DNA from: Spirochaetales bacterium | GTDB lineage: Bacteria > Spirochaetota > Spirochaetia > Treponematales > Treponemataceae | Direction of reading: 5' to 3' | DNA length: 37,940 bases | Assembly: GCA_028725265.1 (NCBI GenBank) | Contig: JAQYSN010000110.1 | Coordinates: 1-37,940 of the forward strand | Shown: in pieces, positions 17,109-25,774 of the stretch | Layout: each line of letters opens with the position of its first letter | How positions within the stretch are numbered: position 1 is the first letter of the stretch | Notes under the pieces: generated by a model | The model's input: the letters and a program-made list of their open reading frames with translations, nothing else | Databases searched by the model: none | What the model was told of the DNA's origin: nothing | Position numbers and translations under genes: made by a program

Positions 17109-17702
17109 TTAATAATGTTTTTTTGACGTTTTGAAAATCTTGATAATTTTTTCATCAGCGCTAAAAATAATTTTGTGAGTCTGAGCATCCACAAGTTGAA
17201 TCGTAACAAAATAGACTCGCTGCTGTTCTTTTTTGCCATTTTCAACAAGGGATTTTACCGTTCCCGTAAGAATAAAATCAGCACCGATGACTGAATTTTC
17301 TGTATTTTCTGCATTTTCTGTATTTTCTGCATTTTCCAAAATCGGCCGTTCATCCTTGTCCGCAACGAATTCAATGGTTCCGCTTTCGATTATTGCATCC
17401 TGAAGTTTTTTGGCAACAAGTTTCGTATCGATTCTTTCAGAACTTTCATTTTTGATTCGACCGACGACCACGAATGGTTTTCGCCCATTTTCTTTGCTAA
17501 ATTCTCTTATCTTATCTGATTCTCCGATTTTCTGAACGATAGTCGTTGTTACGATTCTGATATCATTTTCATTCCAAAAACCATTTATATCTTTTACCTT
17601 TGAAGTCCGCTGTGCTGGTGATGCATAAATCGGAAAAACTATACTGTAAAATGCGATTATTAAAGTGAAAAAAAATAAACCCTGTTTTCTCATAAAATTC
17701 AT
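17109..17702 (-). CDS. LpoB-like penicillin-binding-protein activator
   Basis: The 197-residue exported protein has a signal peptide (LFFFTLIIAFYSIVFPIYAS). Motifs resemble LpoB: NGFWNENDIRIVTTTIV, then KPFVVVGRIKNESSERIDTKL and GADFILTGTVKSL. LpoB activates peptidoglycan synthases from the outer membrane in enterobacteria; here the lipobox cysteine is absent, so any anchoring differs. A low-complexity insert (NAENTENAENTEN) is encoded by 9-nt tandem repeats. Two in-frame ATGs (17702 and 17693) are possible and neither has a clear Shine-Dalgarno. It ends one base into the TAATG shared with the next ORF and is surely co-transcribed with the lipoprotein gene. Confidence 0.68.
   Translation of the reverse strand: MNFMRKQGLFFFTLIIAFYSIVFPIYASPAQRTSKVKDINGFWNENDIRIVTTTIVQKIGESDKIREFSKENGRKPFVVVGRIKNESSERIDTKLVAKKLQDAIIESGTIEFVADKDERPILENAENTENAENTENSVIGADFILTGTVKSLVENGKKEQQRVYFVTIQLVDAQTHKIIFSADEKIIKIFKTSKKHY
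17295..17337. repeat. In-frame 9-nt tandem repeat within the LpoB-like gene
   Basis: ATTTTCTGT and ATTTTCTGC alternate for about 4.8 copies on the plus strand, encoding alternating NAE and NTE triplets. Because the unit is a multiple of three, slippage would change linker length without breaking the frame. Confidence 0.9.
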
Positions 17703-17726
17703 AAAATAAATTATTGCATATGAATA

Positions 17727-18605
17727 TTAAACTGTCAAAATCAGTTTGCGATATTGATTCGGCGTAATTGCGAATTCGGCCTTAAACGAACGGAAAAAAG
17801 TACTTTCGTCCTGAAATCCGCATTCTAGATAAAGTTCTTTGATTGCCCTTCCTTTTTCAATCAAGTGCTTTGCGTACAAAAGACGCTTTTTCAACACGAA
17901 TTGATGAAGCGTAATATTCGTTTCGCTTTTAAAAAGATGTGAAAGATGATATTTGCTCACAAAAATATTTTCTGAAATTGATTCAAGGCTCAAGTCGCCC
18001 GAAAGATTTTTCTCGACGTAATCCATCGTTCTAGAAACAATCATGTTCGACTGTCGTGCATATCGTGCATTAATCGCAGGAGCATTAAATTCATCACTTT
18101 TAAGAAATTTATTGATATCAAGCAATATAGACAGAACTTTTTGCTCGCGCTCAACGTCAACTCCAAAATTTTCGGCGAACTGCAAGTTTTCCAAAGAAAG
18201 CAGATGGTCACGAATTTTTTGCGAAACAAAATAGTCGCGAATAAGATAAGACCTGTTCGAAGCACAGGAAAAAAAACATGATGAAAGATCAGTCTGCCTC
18301 GTCGAAAGCTTGGAAACATAGCGAGGATTCAGCCATAAAACAATTCTCTCATAGGTTAAATTTGGATTCGTAACTTTAAGCTGATGAAGGACATTCGCCG
18401 GTATCAATAAAATATCACCGCTCACAAGATTATAGTGCAGATTTTCTACGGAATAGACGGCTTTTCCGCTGATAAAAAAATACAACTCGTAAAAATCATG
18501 GCTATGAAGGACGACGTTGTTCAAATTTATGTCTCGTGAATGAGAAATTTCATAACTGTTATTCCTCATCAACTGGTTTAGGATTTTTGTATCGGACACA
18601 AGCAA
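17727..18605 (-). CDS. AraC family transcriptional regulator
   Basis: The 292-residue protein has an N-terminal cupin ligand-binding domain (HSHDFYELYFFISGKAVYSV, then SGDILLIPANVLHQL) and a C-terminal double helix-turn-helix of the AraC/XylS type (about 190-290, with LESISENIFVSKYHLSHLFK and AFITPNQYRK-like ending FAITPNQYRKL). It diverges from uxaC across an 86-bp spacer containing repeated GCAAGTTTT boxes, so it most likely responds to a uronate and controls the glucuronate genes. The start is uncertain: TTG 18605 is used here, with ATG 18569 also possible. It is followed after 24 nt by the LpoB-like gene. Confidence 0.9.
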   Translation of the reverse strand: MLVSDTKILNQLMRNNSYEISHSRDINLNNVVLHSHDFYELYFFISGKAVYSVENLHYNLVSGDILLIPANVLHQLKVTNPNLTYERIVLWLNPRYVSKLSTRQTDLSSCFFSCASNRSYLIRDYFVSQKIRDHLLSLENLQFAENFGVDVEREQKVLSILLDINKFLKSDEFNAPAINARYARQSNMIVSRTMDYVEKNLSGDLSLESISENIFVSKYHLSHLFKSETNITLHQFVLKKRLLYAKHLIEKGRAIKELYLECGFQDESTFFRSFKAEFAITPNQYRKLILTV

Positions 18606-18651
18606 ATTTTATTTACATATCGCAAGTTTTGCAAGTTTTTCCGCAATATTT
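18602..18651. promoter_or_regulatory. Candidate AraC-type operator array upstream of uxaC
   Basis: Related 9-mers occur at 18602 (GCAAATTTT), 18622 and 18631 (both GCAAGTTTT) and 18643 (GCAATATTT). The copies at 18602, 18622 and 18643 are 20-21 bp apart, about two helical turns, as expected for direct-repeat AraC-family sites. The array lies between the regulator and the -10 of uxaC. Binding is inferred. Confidence 0.45.
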
Positions 18652-18678
18652 GATATTTTTTTTGTAAAAATTGAGATG

Positions 18679-18684
18679 TAGTAT
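18679..18684 (+). promoter_or_regulatory. Candidate -10 of uxaC, 7 nt from the ATG
   Basis: TAGTAT lies 7 nt before the uxaC ATG. No good -35 is found 16-18 nt upstream, consistent with an activator-dependent promoter. No Shine-Dalgarno lies between it and the start, so the transcript would be leaderless or nearly so. Confidence 0.4.
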
Positions 18685-18691
18685 TCAAATT

Positions 18692-20191
18692 ATGAAAACA
18701 TTTATGGACGAAAATTTCTTACTTGAAAATAAAAAAGGTGCTGAACTCTATCAGCAGGTAAAAGACCTGCCGATTTTTGACTATCACTGTCATCTTGACC
18801 CTAAAGAAATATATGAAAACCGTTCTTTTTATAATCTTACGGAACTTTGGCTTGAATGTGATCATTATAAGTGGCGTGTAATGCGTAATGCTGGTGTTTC
18901 AGAAGAATTTGTCACTGGAAAAGCAGATCCGTACGAAAAATTTTTGGCTTTTGCACGTTCTCTTCCTCTTTTTCCAGGAAACCCAGTCTATCATTGGGCA
19001 CATTTGGAACTTAAAAAATATTTTGGAATAACAGAACCTCTTTCAGAAAAGACGGCATCTGCCATCTGGGAACAAACAAAAAAAATAATGGCCGATGGTT
19101 CATTTTGTGCACGCAATTTAATAAGACAATCAAATGTCGATACGATTTTTACGACTGATGACCCGACAAGCGACTTGAAATACCATGCACTTCTCGCACA
19201 AGAAAAGACCAAAAATTCTGATGTCACCTTTACAGTTTCGCCAAGTTTCAGGCCAGACCGATTTGTCAACATTGAAAAACCTGACTTTCCAAAAGCCATC
19301 GCCGAACTCGAAAAGGCCTGTAACAATCAAAAAATCGAAAATTATGACAGCCTTGTGAAAGCTTTGAATAACCGCCTTGATTTTTTTGTTGACAAAGGAT
19401 GCGCTATTGCTGACATTTCTTTCACAGATTTTCCAAAAATTATGACATCTGATGAAAATATGACATCAGAAAAATTGACAACTATTTGTGACAAAGCCAT
19501 AAAAATAGCGTTAAATTCTGATAAATCTGACATAATCCATGATGAATTGTCAAATTTAAACATGACTTTCAAGTATTGCATGATAAAAAATCTTGCACTT
19601 ATGTTTGCGCAAAAAAACATGACAATGCAGATTCATACCGGAGTTTTGCGAAACCAAAATACAACACGATTTGCTCAATGTGGTGCAGATTGTGGAATCG
19701 ACAGCGTTGGAAATTCTATCAATATCGAAGCTGCAGGCCTTCTTTTTGACGATATCGAAAAAACAGCTGCTTCTAGAGCAGCAGATTGTGCTAACTCTAG
19801 CAAAATTGATTGTGCCGGCCTTCCTCGTATCATCCTTTACACATTGAATCCAAATTCCTATTATCCGATAGCAACTATGATAGGAGATTTTGCAGGAAAG
19901 GTTCCCGGCCGAATGCAGATGGGAGCAGCCTGGTGGTTTATGGACCATAGGGACGGTATAAAAGAACAACTCAAAATTTTTGCTAACACTAGTGGGCTGG
20001 GAGTTTTTAACGGAATGCTTACCGACAGTCGAAGTTTTGTTTCGTATGTGCGACACGACTATTTTAGAAGAATCCTGTGCTCTGTAATCGGGGAGTGGAT
20101 TGAAAACGGAGAATATCCCGATGATGAAAACGCCGTGGAATTAGTAAAAAACATCAGTTTCTATAATGCAAAAAATAATTTTTCACGATAA
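18692..20191 (+). CDS. uxaC: Glucuronate isomerase
   Basis: The 499-residue protein matches the uronate isomerase family in length and motifs. FDYHCHLDPKEI provides the metal-binding HxH pair, and LPLFPGNPVYHWAHLEL and QIHTGVLRNQN are family blocks. It converts D-glucuronate to D-fructuronate and can usually also convert D-galacturonate to tagaturonate. I start at ATG 18692 (MKTFMDENFLLEN), which aligns with the family N-terminus; the track's 18671 start adds seven unsupported residues. An atypical Cys/Ser/Asp-rich segment (AADCANSSKIDCAGL, about 370-385) interrupts the C-terminal half. It is the first gene of the glucuronate operon; uxaB and uxaA are absent from this window. Confidence 0.95.
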   Translation: MKTFMDENFLLENKKGAELYQQVKDLPIFDYHCHLDPKEIYENRSFYNLTELWLECDHYKWRVMRNAGVSEEFVTGKADPYEKFLAFARSLPLFPGNPVYHWAHLELKKYFGITEPLSEKTASAIWEQTKKIMADGSFCARNLIRQSNVDTIFTTDDPTSDLKYHALLAQEKTKNSDVTFTVSPSFRPDRFVNIEKPDFPKAIAELEKACNNQKIENYDSLVKALNNRLDFFVDKGCAIADISFTDFPKIMTSDENMTSEKLTTICDKAIKIALNSDKSDIIHDELSNLNMTFKYCMIKNLALMFAQKNMTMQIHTGVLRNQNTTRFAQCGADCGIDSVGNSINIEAAGLLFDDIEKTAASRAADCANSSKIDCAGLPRIILYTLNPNSYYPIATMIGDFAGKVPGRMQMGAAWWFMDHRDGIKEQLKIFANTSGLGVFNGMLTDSRSFVSYVRHDYFRRILCSVIGEWIENGEYPDDENAVELVKNISFYNAKNNFSR

Positions 20192-20212
20192 AAAGATGGA
20201 GGAAAATTACAC

Positions 20213-21253
20213 ATGAAAATGACCTTTCGCTGGTACGGCGAAGATGACAAAATTACACTAGAAAAAATCAGGCAGATTCCGAACATGTACAGTGTCGTAA
20301 CGGCCGTTTACGATGTTCCTGTCGGAGAAGTTTGGAGCGAAGAAAGTATCCGGCGCCTTAAGACTGTAACCGAAAAGTCAGGCTTGAAAATGGAAGTAAT
20401 AGAAAGCGTTCCTGTTCATGAAGACATCAAACTCGGACTTCCAACACGTGATAAATATATCGAAGCCTATAAAGAAAACATTCGAAGGCTTGGAAAAGCA
20501 GGCGTAAAATGCATCTGCTATAACTTCATGCCTGTTTTCGACTGGACAAGAACCCAACTTGATAAGGTTTCTTTCGATGGTTCCACTTCACTTGTTTATT
20601 ATGCAGATCAACTTGAAAAGATGGACCCTCTGAACGGAGAACTTAGTCTTCCAGGTTGGGATTCAAGCTACAAAAAAGAAGATTTGAGAAAACTTTTTGA
20701 CCAGTATAAATCTGTTGATGAAGAAAAGCTTTTTGAAAACCTCAAATATTTTCTAGAGCAAATTATACCTGTTGCACAGCAGTGTGACGTGAAAATGGCA
20801 ATCCATCCGGATGATCCACCGTGGTCTATCTTTGGACTTCCAAGAATTATCACGAACGAAAAAAATATCGACCGATTTTTAAAACTCGTGGACAATCCAT
20901 ACAATGGTCTGACTTTCTGTGTAGGAAGTCTTGGTGCAGATCCTAAAAATGATATCGTAAGCATGGTAGACAAATACTCAAAAATGGGCAGAATCCACTT
21001 CATGCACATCAGAAACGTAAAACACGTAGAAAATGGTTTTGAAGAAACTGCCCACGACCAAAAATATGGTTCGATGGATATAGTCGGCATCGTCAGAGCT
21101 TTGGTCAAAAACGGATGGGACGGTTACGTCAGACCAGATCATGGCCGAATGATTTGGGGCGAAACTGGAAAACCAGGTTACGGCCTTTACGACCGCGCCC
21201 TTGGTGCAAGTTACATCAACGGTGTTTGGGAAGCTGTTGAGTTGCTATCTTAA
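20213..21253 (+). CDS. uxuA: Mannonate dehydratase
   Basis: The 346-residue enzyme dehydrates D-mannonate to 2-keto-3-deoxygluconate. It is an xylose-isomerase-like TIM barrel beginning [20 protein letters not shown], with [23 protein letters not shown] (metal-binding His), [10 protein letters not shown] and [10 protein letters not shown], all typical of UxuA. GGAGGAAAATTACAC precedes the ATG. It lies 21 nt after uxaC and 34 nt before the SDR gene. No motif is missing. Confidence 0.96.
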   Translation: MKMTFRWYGEDDKITLEKIRQIPNMYSVVTAVYDVPVGEVWSEESIRRLKTVTEKSGLKMEVIESVPVHEDIKLGLPTRDKYIEAYKENIRRLGKAGVKCICYNFMPVFDWTRTQLDKVSFDGSTSLVYYADQLEKMDPLNGELSLPGWDSSYKKEDLRKLFDQYKSVDEEKLFENLKYFLEQIIPVAQQCDVKMAIHPDDPPWSIFGLPRIITNEKNIDRFLKLVDNPYNGLTFCVGSLGADPKNDIVSMVDKYSKMGRIHFMHIRNVKHVENGFEETAHDQKYGSMDIVGIVRALVKNGWDGYVRPDHGRMIWGETGKPGYGLYDRALGASYINGVWEAVELLS

Positions 21254-21287
21254 TTTTACTTAATTCTACTTGTCGAGGAGCATAATT

Positions 21288-22130
21288 TTGAATTTATCAA
21301 ATAAAATAATCGTAATTACCGGAGCCGGTGGAGTCATTTGCAGTGGAATAGCAACAGAACTTGCAAAATGCGGTGCAAAACTTGCTTTGTTAAACCGAAC
21401 GCTCGAAAAAGCACAAGTTGTTGCTGATAAAATCAATTCGGACAGTGAAACTTTGAAAAATGGCGGATGTGCCAAGGCCTATCACGTCAATGTTGTGGAT
21501 AAGGCTTCCATCGAAGAAGCCCACAAACAAGTTCTAAACGACTTTGGCAAATGCGACATTCTGATTAACGGAGCTGGCGGAAATAATCCATCTGCCACAA
21601 CATCGAACGAAACTTACGTTCCGGGCGAGTCTTATGAAAAAGACTTTTTTTCACTTCAGGAAGACGGAGTTCGAAGCGTTTTCGACCTGAACTTCTTGGG
21701 TACATTTCTGCCAACACAAGTTTTCGCTCAAGATATGATTGGTAAAAAAGGCTGTTCTATCCTAAACATTTCTTCAATGAACGCCTTCACACCTCTGACA
21801 AAAATTCCTGCCTACAGTGCCTCTAAATCTGCAGTGAGCAATTTTACGGAATGGCTTGCCGTTCATTTTGCGCCAAGCGGCATCCGTGTAAACGCAATCG
21901 CACCAGGCTTTTTTGTAACTGAGCAAAACAAATCTCTTCTCTTCAATCCAGATGGAACTCCGACGGCAAGAACACAAAAAATTCTTGCTGCAACCCCGAT
22001 GAATCGTTTCGGAAAAATTGAAGAGTTGATAGGTGCAGTAAAACTTCTCATTTCCGAAGAAGATGCAAGTTTCATTACTGGCGTCGTCCTTCCAATTGAT
22101 GGCGGATTTAATTCTTATAGCGGAGTCTAG
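21288..22130 (+). CDS. uxuB: SDR-type D-mannonate oxidoreductase (fructuronate reductase)
   Basis: A short-chain dehydrogenase of 280 residues: the cofactor loop ITGAGGVICSGIA near the N-terminus, NGAGGNNP, the catalytic set with Ser in ILNISSMNAF and YSASK (Y-x-x-x-K), and the C-terminal GVVLPIDGGF. Between uxaC and uxuA products the pathway needs reduction of D-fructuronate to D-mannonate, and this gene fills the place, as the SDR-type UxuB of Bacillus does. It is unrelated to the enterobacterial UxuB. The start is TTG 21288; the track's TTG 21270 lies upstream of the CGAGGAGC ribosome-binding site, which supports the later start. The substrate is inferred from context. Confidence 0.85.
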   Translation: MNLSNKIIVITGAGGVICSGIATELAKCGAKLALLNRTLEKAQVVADKINSDSETLKNGGCAKAYHVNVVDKASIEEAHKQVLNDFGKCDILINGAGGNNPSATTSNETYVPGESYEKDFFSLQEDGVRSVFDLNFLGTFLPTQVFAQDMIGKKGCSILNISSMNAFTPLTKIPAYSASKSAVSNFTEWLAVHFAPSGIRVNAIAPGFFVTEQNKSLLFNPDGTPTARTQKILAATPMNRFGKIEELIGAVKLLISEEDASFITGVVLPIDGGFNSYSGV

Positions 22131-22186
22131 TTTTAAAGCAAAAATTAATCTACATTTAAAATATATACGTTTAAGTGAGGATAAAA

Positions 22187-22810
22187 ATGAATTATGATTT
22201 TTTAGAAAAGCATAAAATTGTTCCTGTAGTTGTTCTGAACAAACTCGAAGATACCATTCCGGCTCTTACAGCAATGAGCCGTGGCGGAATCAAAGTTGCA
22301 GAAATCACTTTCCGAACAGAATGCGCTGCCGATGCTATCAAACTCGCATCAACTTCAAGTGAATGTGCTGATATCCTAATCGGTGCTGGAACCGTAATAA
22401 ATGCAGATCAGTGCGAAAAGGCCATTTCATCGGGTGCGAAATTTATCGTTTCGCCAGGATTTGGACCAGACGTTGCAGAAGTTTGCAAAAAACATGATGT
22501 TCCATATCTTCCTGGAGTCTGCACACCAACTGAAATTATGGCAGCCCTAAAATACAATTTGAAAATCCTTAAATTTTTCCCTGCTGGAGCTTTTGGCGGT
22601 CTTAAAACTCTTAAAGCTTTGAGCGCCGCTTTTCCACAAGTTAAATTTTTGCCAACAGGTGGAGTAGATGCTTCAAATATGGGCGAATTTTTCAGCCAAA
22701 AATTCATCGCCGCAGTCGGTGGAAGCTGGATGGTAAAAGGTGATTTGATTGCTCAAGGAAAATTTGACGAAATCGAACGACTTTCTAGAGAAGCGGTCTC
22801 ATTACTATAG
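22187..22810 (+). CDS. eda: KDPG aldolase
   Basis: The 207-residue protein matches 2-keto-3-deoxy-6-phosphogluconate aldolase, a class I trimeric TIM-barrel enzyme that splits KDPG into pyruvate and glyceraldehyde 3-phosphate. Motifs are AEITFRTECA (catalytic Glu), IGAGTVINADQ, FIVSPGF, LPGVCTPTEI, LKFFPAGAFGG (Schiff-base Lys) and FLPTGGVDASN. GTGAGGATAAAA provides a ribosome-binding site for ATG 22187, so the track's GTG at 22175 is probably not the start. It is the last step of the glucuronate route, placed before the kinase gene. Confidence 0.95.
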   Translation: MNYDFLEKHKIVPVVVLNKLEDTIPALTAMSRGGIKVAEITFRTECAADAIKLASTSSECADILIGAGTVINADQCEKAISSGAKFIVSPGFGPDVAEVCKKHDVPYLPGVCTPTEIMAALKYNLKILKFFPAGAFGGLKTLKALSAAFPQVKFLPTGGVDASNMGEFFSQKFIAAVGGSWMVKGDLIAQGKFDEIERLSREAVSLL

Positions 22811-22839
22811 CATCGTTATAGCATTTTTAGGAGATTTTT

Positions 22840-23868
22840 ATGGGAAAAATAGTTACTTTCGGTGAAATAATGCTTCGCCTGGCTCCTGAAGGATATTTAA
22901 GATTTTTGCAGGAACCTCGATTTGAAGCAACTTTTGGTGGTGGTGAAGCCAACGTCTCCGTTTCACTTGCAAATTACGGTATGGAAACTTCTTTCGTTAC
23001 AAAACTACCCGATAATGACATTGCAAATGCTTGTATTCGTAGCTTGCGAGGTTTCGGAGTTGATACTAAATCCATCGTTCGAGGTGGTCCACGCGTTGGA
23101 ATCTATTATTGTGAAAAAGGCGCATCCCAAAGACCTTCGAAAGTAATTTATGACCGTTCAGGTTCTTCCATAGCTCTTTCAACAAAACAGGATTTTGACT
23201 GGGATAAAATTTTTGAAGGCGCTTCTTGGTTCCATTTTACTGGTATAACTCCTGCATTGGGTGGAGATTTACCAGAAATTTGTCTTGAAGCCTGCAAAAA
23301 AGCTCACGAAAAAGGCATTATTGTAAGCTGCGATTTGAATTATCGAAAAAAACTTTGGTCTCGCGAAAAAGCTGGCCAAGTAATGAGCGAATTATGCAAA
23401 TACGTTGATGTTTGCATTTCTAATGAAGAAGATGCTTCAGATGTCTTCGAAATCAAATCAGAAAGCACTGACGTAACAAGCGGTAAACTCAACAAAGACG
23501 GATACCGAGAAGTCGCTTCAAGGTTGAAGGAAAAATTTGGTTTCAAATACGTTGCCATCACGCTTAGAACATCAATATCTGCAAGCGAAAACAACTGGGC
23601 AGGAATGCTTTATGATGGAAAAACTGACGAATGTCATTTCAGCAAAGAATATAACATGAAAATTGTAGATAGAGTCGGCGGCGGAGACAGTTTTGGAGGC
23701 GGTTTGATTTATGCCTTGAGTAACGATTTTTCTGCCAAAGATGCAATTGAATTTGCTGTTGCTGCAAGTTGCCTCAAGCATAGTATTGAAGGTGACTTTA
23801 ATATGGTCAACGTTTCAGAAGTACAATCACTTGCTGGAGGAAACGCAAGTGGCCGTGTTCAACGATAA
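22840..23868 (+). CDS. kdgK: 2-keto-3-deoxygluconate kinase (PfkB family)
   Basis: A ribokinase/PfkB-type sugar kinase of 342 residues. GEIMLRLAPEG opens the protein, FGGGEANVSVSLANYG is the substrate-side motif, and DRVGGGDSFGGGLIYAL is the PfkB signature with the catalytic Asp. In this operon the expected reaction is phosphorylation of 2-keto-3-deoxygluconate to KDPG. GGAG lies 9-12 nt before the ATG. It closes the enzyme set; the transporter gene follows after a 273-nt spacer with its own promoter. The substrate rests on context, the family is firm. Confidence 0.92.
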   Translation: MGKIVTFGEIMLRLAPEGYLRFLQEPRFEATFGGGEANVSVSLANYGMETSFVTKLPDNDIANACIRSLRGFGVDTKSIVRGGPRVGIYYCEKGASQRPSKVIYDRSGSSIALSTKQDFDWDKIFEGASWFHFTGITPALGGDLPEICLEACKKAHEKGIIVSCDLNYRKKLWSREKAGQVMSELCKYVDVCISNEEDASDVFEIKSESTDVTSGKLNKDGYREVASRLKEKFGFKYVAITLRTSISASENNWAGMLYDGKTDECHFSKEYNMKIVDRVGGGDSFGGGLIYALSNDFSAKDAIEFAVAASCLKHSIEGDFNMVNVSEVQSLAGGNASGRVQR

Positions 23869-23878
23869 AAGTACGACA

Positions 23879-23979
23879 ATGTGTGTCGCATCGCGCGAGG
23901 GATGTTTAGAGGGAGGTTTATATAAAAAAAATTTGCGCCGTAGGCGCGATTTAAAAACGCGGAAAGATTTAAAAACGCG
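23879..23979 (+). repeat. GC-rich element with a hairpin and an 18-bp direct repeat
   Basis: In the kdgK-to-transporter spacer a locally GC-rich patch contains a perfect hairpin GCGCC-GTA-GGCGC (23935-23947) and two exact copies of GATTTAAAAACGCG at 23948 and 23966 (period 18). The stretch can be read as a 50-codon ORF from ATG 23879 to 24031 (MCVASREGCLEGG... then RDLKTRKDLKTRK), but it has no Shine-Dalgarno and unusual codons for this genome. I regard it as a repeat element more than a gene. Confidence 0.6.
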
Positions 23980-24070
23980 TAAAATAAAAAAATTGCTGTA
24001 TCTAAAAATTCGTCAAAACCAAAAAGCATGATAAAATATCTAAAATACTGGTTTTTACATACAATTTTAT

Positions 24071-24099
24071 TTGCAAAAATGAGAACTGTATCTTAAAAT
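24071..24099 (+). promoter_or_regulatory. Candidate promoter of the GPH symporter gene
   Basis: TTGCAA (24071-24076) and TAAAAT (24094-24099) are 17 nt apart, 43 nt before the ATG. It would let the transporter be expressed apart from the enzyme operon. Confidence 0.5.
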
Positions 24100-24141
24100 A
24101 ATTAACGGTTTTAATTAATTAACTAAAAGAGGAGAAATCGC

Positions 24142-25668
24142 ATGTCAGAAAATTCTACACAAGAATCGATGATTTCAAAAGCCAGCGGTCTTAAAGCAAA
24201 AGATTATATTGCTTATGCCCTTGGTGATGTTGGTGGCTGTCTTGTATTCAGCCTCGTAACAACAATTTTACAAGTCTGGTATACCGACGTTTTCAAACTT
24301 AATCCATTTTTCATCATGATTATGTTTGTTATTGCAAGAATCTGGGACGGTATAAATGACCCTATTATGGGACGTATTTGTGATACTGTAAAAGTTAGTC
24401 GCTGGGGACGATATAGACCTTGGTTCTTGTATGGTTGTATTCCACTTGCTCTTTCTGCTGTATTAATGTTTATCAAGTGGCCTGGAATTTCAATTGGTAG
24501 CCGAGGAATGGCTATTTACGCAACTGTAACTTATATCTTTTTTGGTATGTGTTATACAATGATTCAGATTCCTTACGGCTCCCTCGCATCAGTCGTTACG
24601 CTTGACGAAAAAGAACGAAGTAAACTTTCTGTTTTCCGTTCTGTAGGTGCTACTATTGGTAATTTCCCTGTAATGGCAATTTCAGCCATGTACATCAAAT
24701 CTAAATTCATGACTGATGAAACAACGGGTGAATACATCCTTGATGAGGCTGGAAAACGAATCAAAATAGGTCAGTATGTCGATGAAAAAGTTGTCATTGT
24801 AGGATCTATCATTATTGCAGTTGGATGTATCATCATGTTCTTGCTTGCTTTTGCCGGAAATAAAGAGCGAGTTGTATCTCATCCTGTAAAACCACAGAAG
24901 GGTGATACTTGGAAAGCCGTTAAGAGACTTGCAACAAACAAATCAATGCTTTCACTTTCCATAATTTCTATGCTCTTGCTCGCTGGTCAGATGTTTATAC
25001 TGAGCTATTATACATACTTGATTAAGCAGTATTTTAACCGAGGCGGAATTTGGATTATGCTTCCTACCGTTTTAACTTATCTTCCAATGGCAATTTTGAT
25101 GTTCTTTACACCAAAACTTGTTAGAAAATTCGGTAAACAGGAAATTACAGGTTTTGGTATGGCTCTTGCCGCTGTTGCAAACCTTGCAATGTTCTTCCTC
25201 AAATTTATGAATCAAGAAACAGCTATTTATCCTTTCATGGGACTCTGCTTCATCAGTGGTATTGGACTTAACTTCCTCGTTCTTCAGGTTTGGGCTATGG
25301 TTTCAGACTGTATCGATGATATCGAAGTAAAAACCGGAAGTCGCGATAACGGAACAGCATTTTCATTCTTTATGTTCTTCCGAAAACTTGGTCAGGTTAT
25401 TGCAGCTGTAGCTGTTAATAGCTCACTTATAGCAATGGGTTATTTCGAAGGCGTTAAACAGTCATCAGATGTATTTACATTCAGCAACGAACAGTTAAGC
25501 ACAATGTATGCTCTTGCAACGATAATTACTGCTGTAATGTTTGGATTGATGGCTATTTTCCTCTTTGCTTGGTATCCGCTTTCAAAGAAACATGTTGCTG
25601 AACTTCAGGTTTTGAAAGAAGAACAACTTAAAGAAGCTATTGCTAACAACAAAGTTAAATTGAACTAA
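24142..25668 (+). CDS. GPH family sugar:cation symporter, probably for hexuronides
   Basis: A 508-residue membrane protein with about twelve hydrophobic segments. The N-terminal half has YALGDVGGCLVFSLV and WDGINDPIMGRICD, then RWGRYRPWFLYG, the diagnostic blocks of the glycoside-pentoside-hexuronide:cation symporter family (MelB, UidB, YicJ). A 25-residue hydrophilic insert (TDETTGEYILDEAGKRIKIG, about 190-215) is present. GAGGAG precedes the ATG. Its place behind a full glucuronate operon suggests import of glucuronate or glucuronides; that substrate is inference. A terminator follows at 25697-25741. Confidence 0.9.
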   Translation: MSENSTQESMISKASGLKAKDYIAYALGDVGGCLVFSLVTTILQVWYTDVFKLNPFFIMIMFVIARIWDGINDPIMGRICDTVKVSRWGRYRPWFLYGCIPLALSAVLMFIKWPGISIGSRGMAIYATVTYIFFGMCYTMIQIPYGSLASVVTLDEKERSKLSVFRSVGATIGNFPVMAISAMYIKSKFMTDETTGEYILDEAGKRIKIGQYVDEKVVIVGSIIIAVGCIIMFLLAFAGNKERVVSHPVKPQKGDTWKAVKRLATNKSMLSLSIISMLLLAGQMFILSYYTYLIKQYFNRGGIWIMLPTVLTYLPMAILMFFTPKLVRKFGKQEITGFGMALAAVANLAMFFLKFMNQETAIYPFMGLCFISGIGLNFLVLQVWAMVSDCIDDIEVKTGSRDNGTAFSFFMFFRKLGQVIAAVAVNSSLIAMGYFEGVKQSSDVFTFSNEQLSTMYALATIITAVMFGLMAIFLFAWYPLSKKHVAELQVLKEEQLKEAIANNKVKLN

Positions 25669-25696
25669 TCTTACTCATTAGATTAATTTTATGAGT

Positions 25697-25741
25697 CCGC
25701 CCGGAAAATAATTCATTTTATTTTTCAGGCGGCTTTTTTTT
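25697..25741 (+). terminator. Rho-independent terminator after the symporter gene
   Basis: CCGCC pairs with GGCGG at the base, and after one mismatch GGAAAAT pairs with ATTTTTC; a run of eight Ts follows. It separates the symporter from the esterase gene. Confidence 0.8.
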
Positions 25742-25768
25742 GCGGATTTTAATTTTTAGATTTATAAT
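25740..25768 (+). promoter_or_regulatory. Candidate promoter of the carboxylesterase gene
   Basis: TTGCGG and a perfect TATAAT (25763-25768) are 17 nt apart. Only six Ts separate the -10 from the ATG at 25775, and no Shine-Dalgarno is present, so initiation at or next to the start codon (leaderless mRNA) is predicted. Confidence 0.5.
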
Positions 25769-25774
25769 TTTTTT

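Noticed and set aside
19556-20056. 166-codon minus-strand ORF inside uxaC
   Set aside because: Cys/Ser-rich composition without family resemblance, fully covered by the conserved uxaC frame.
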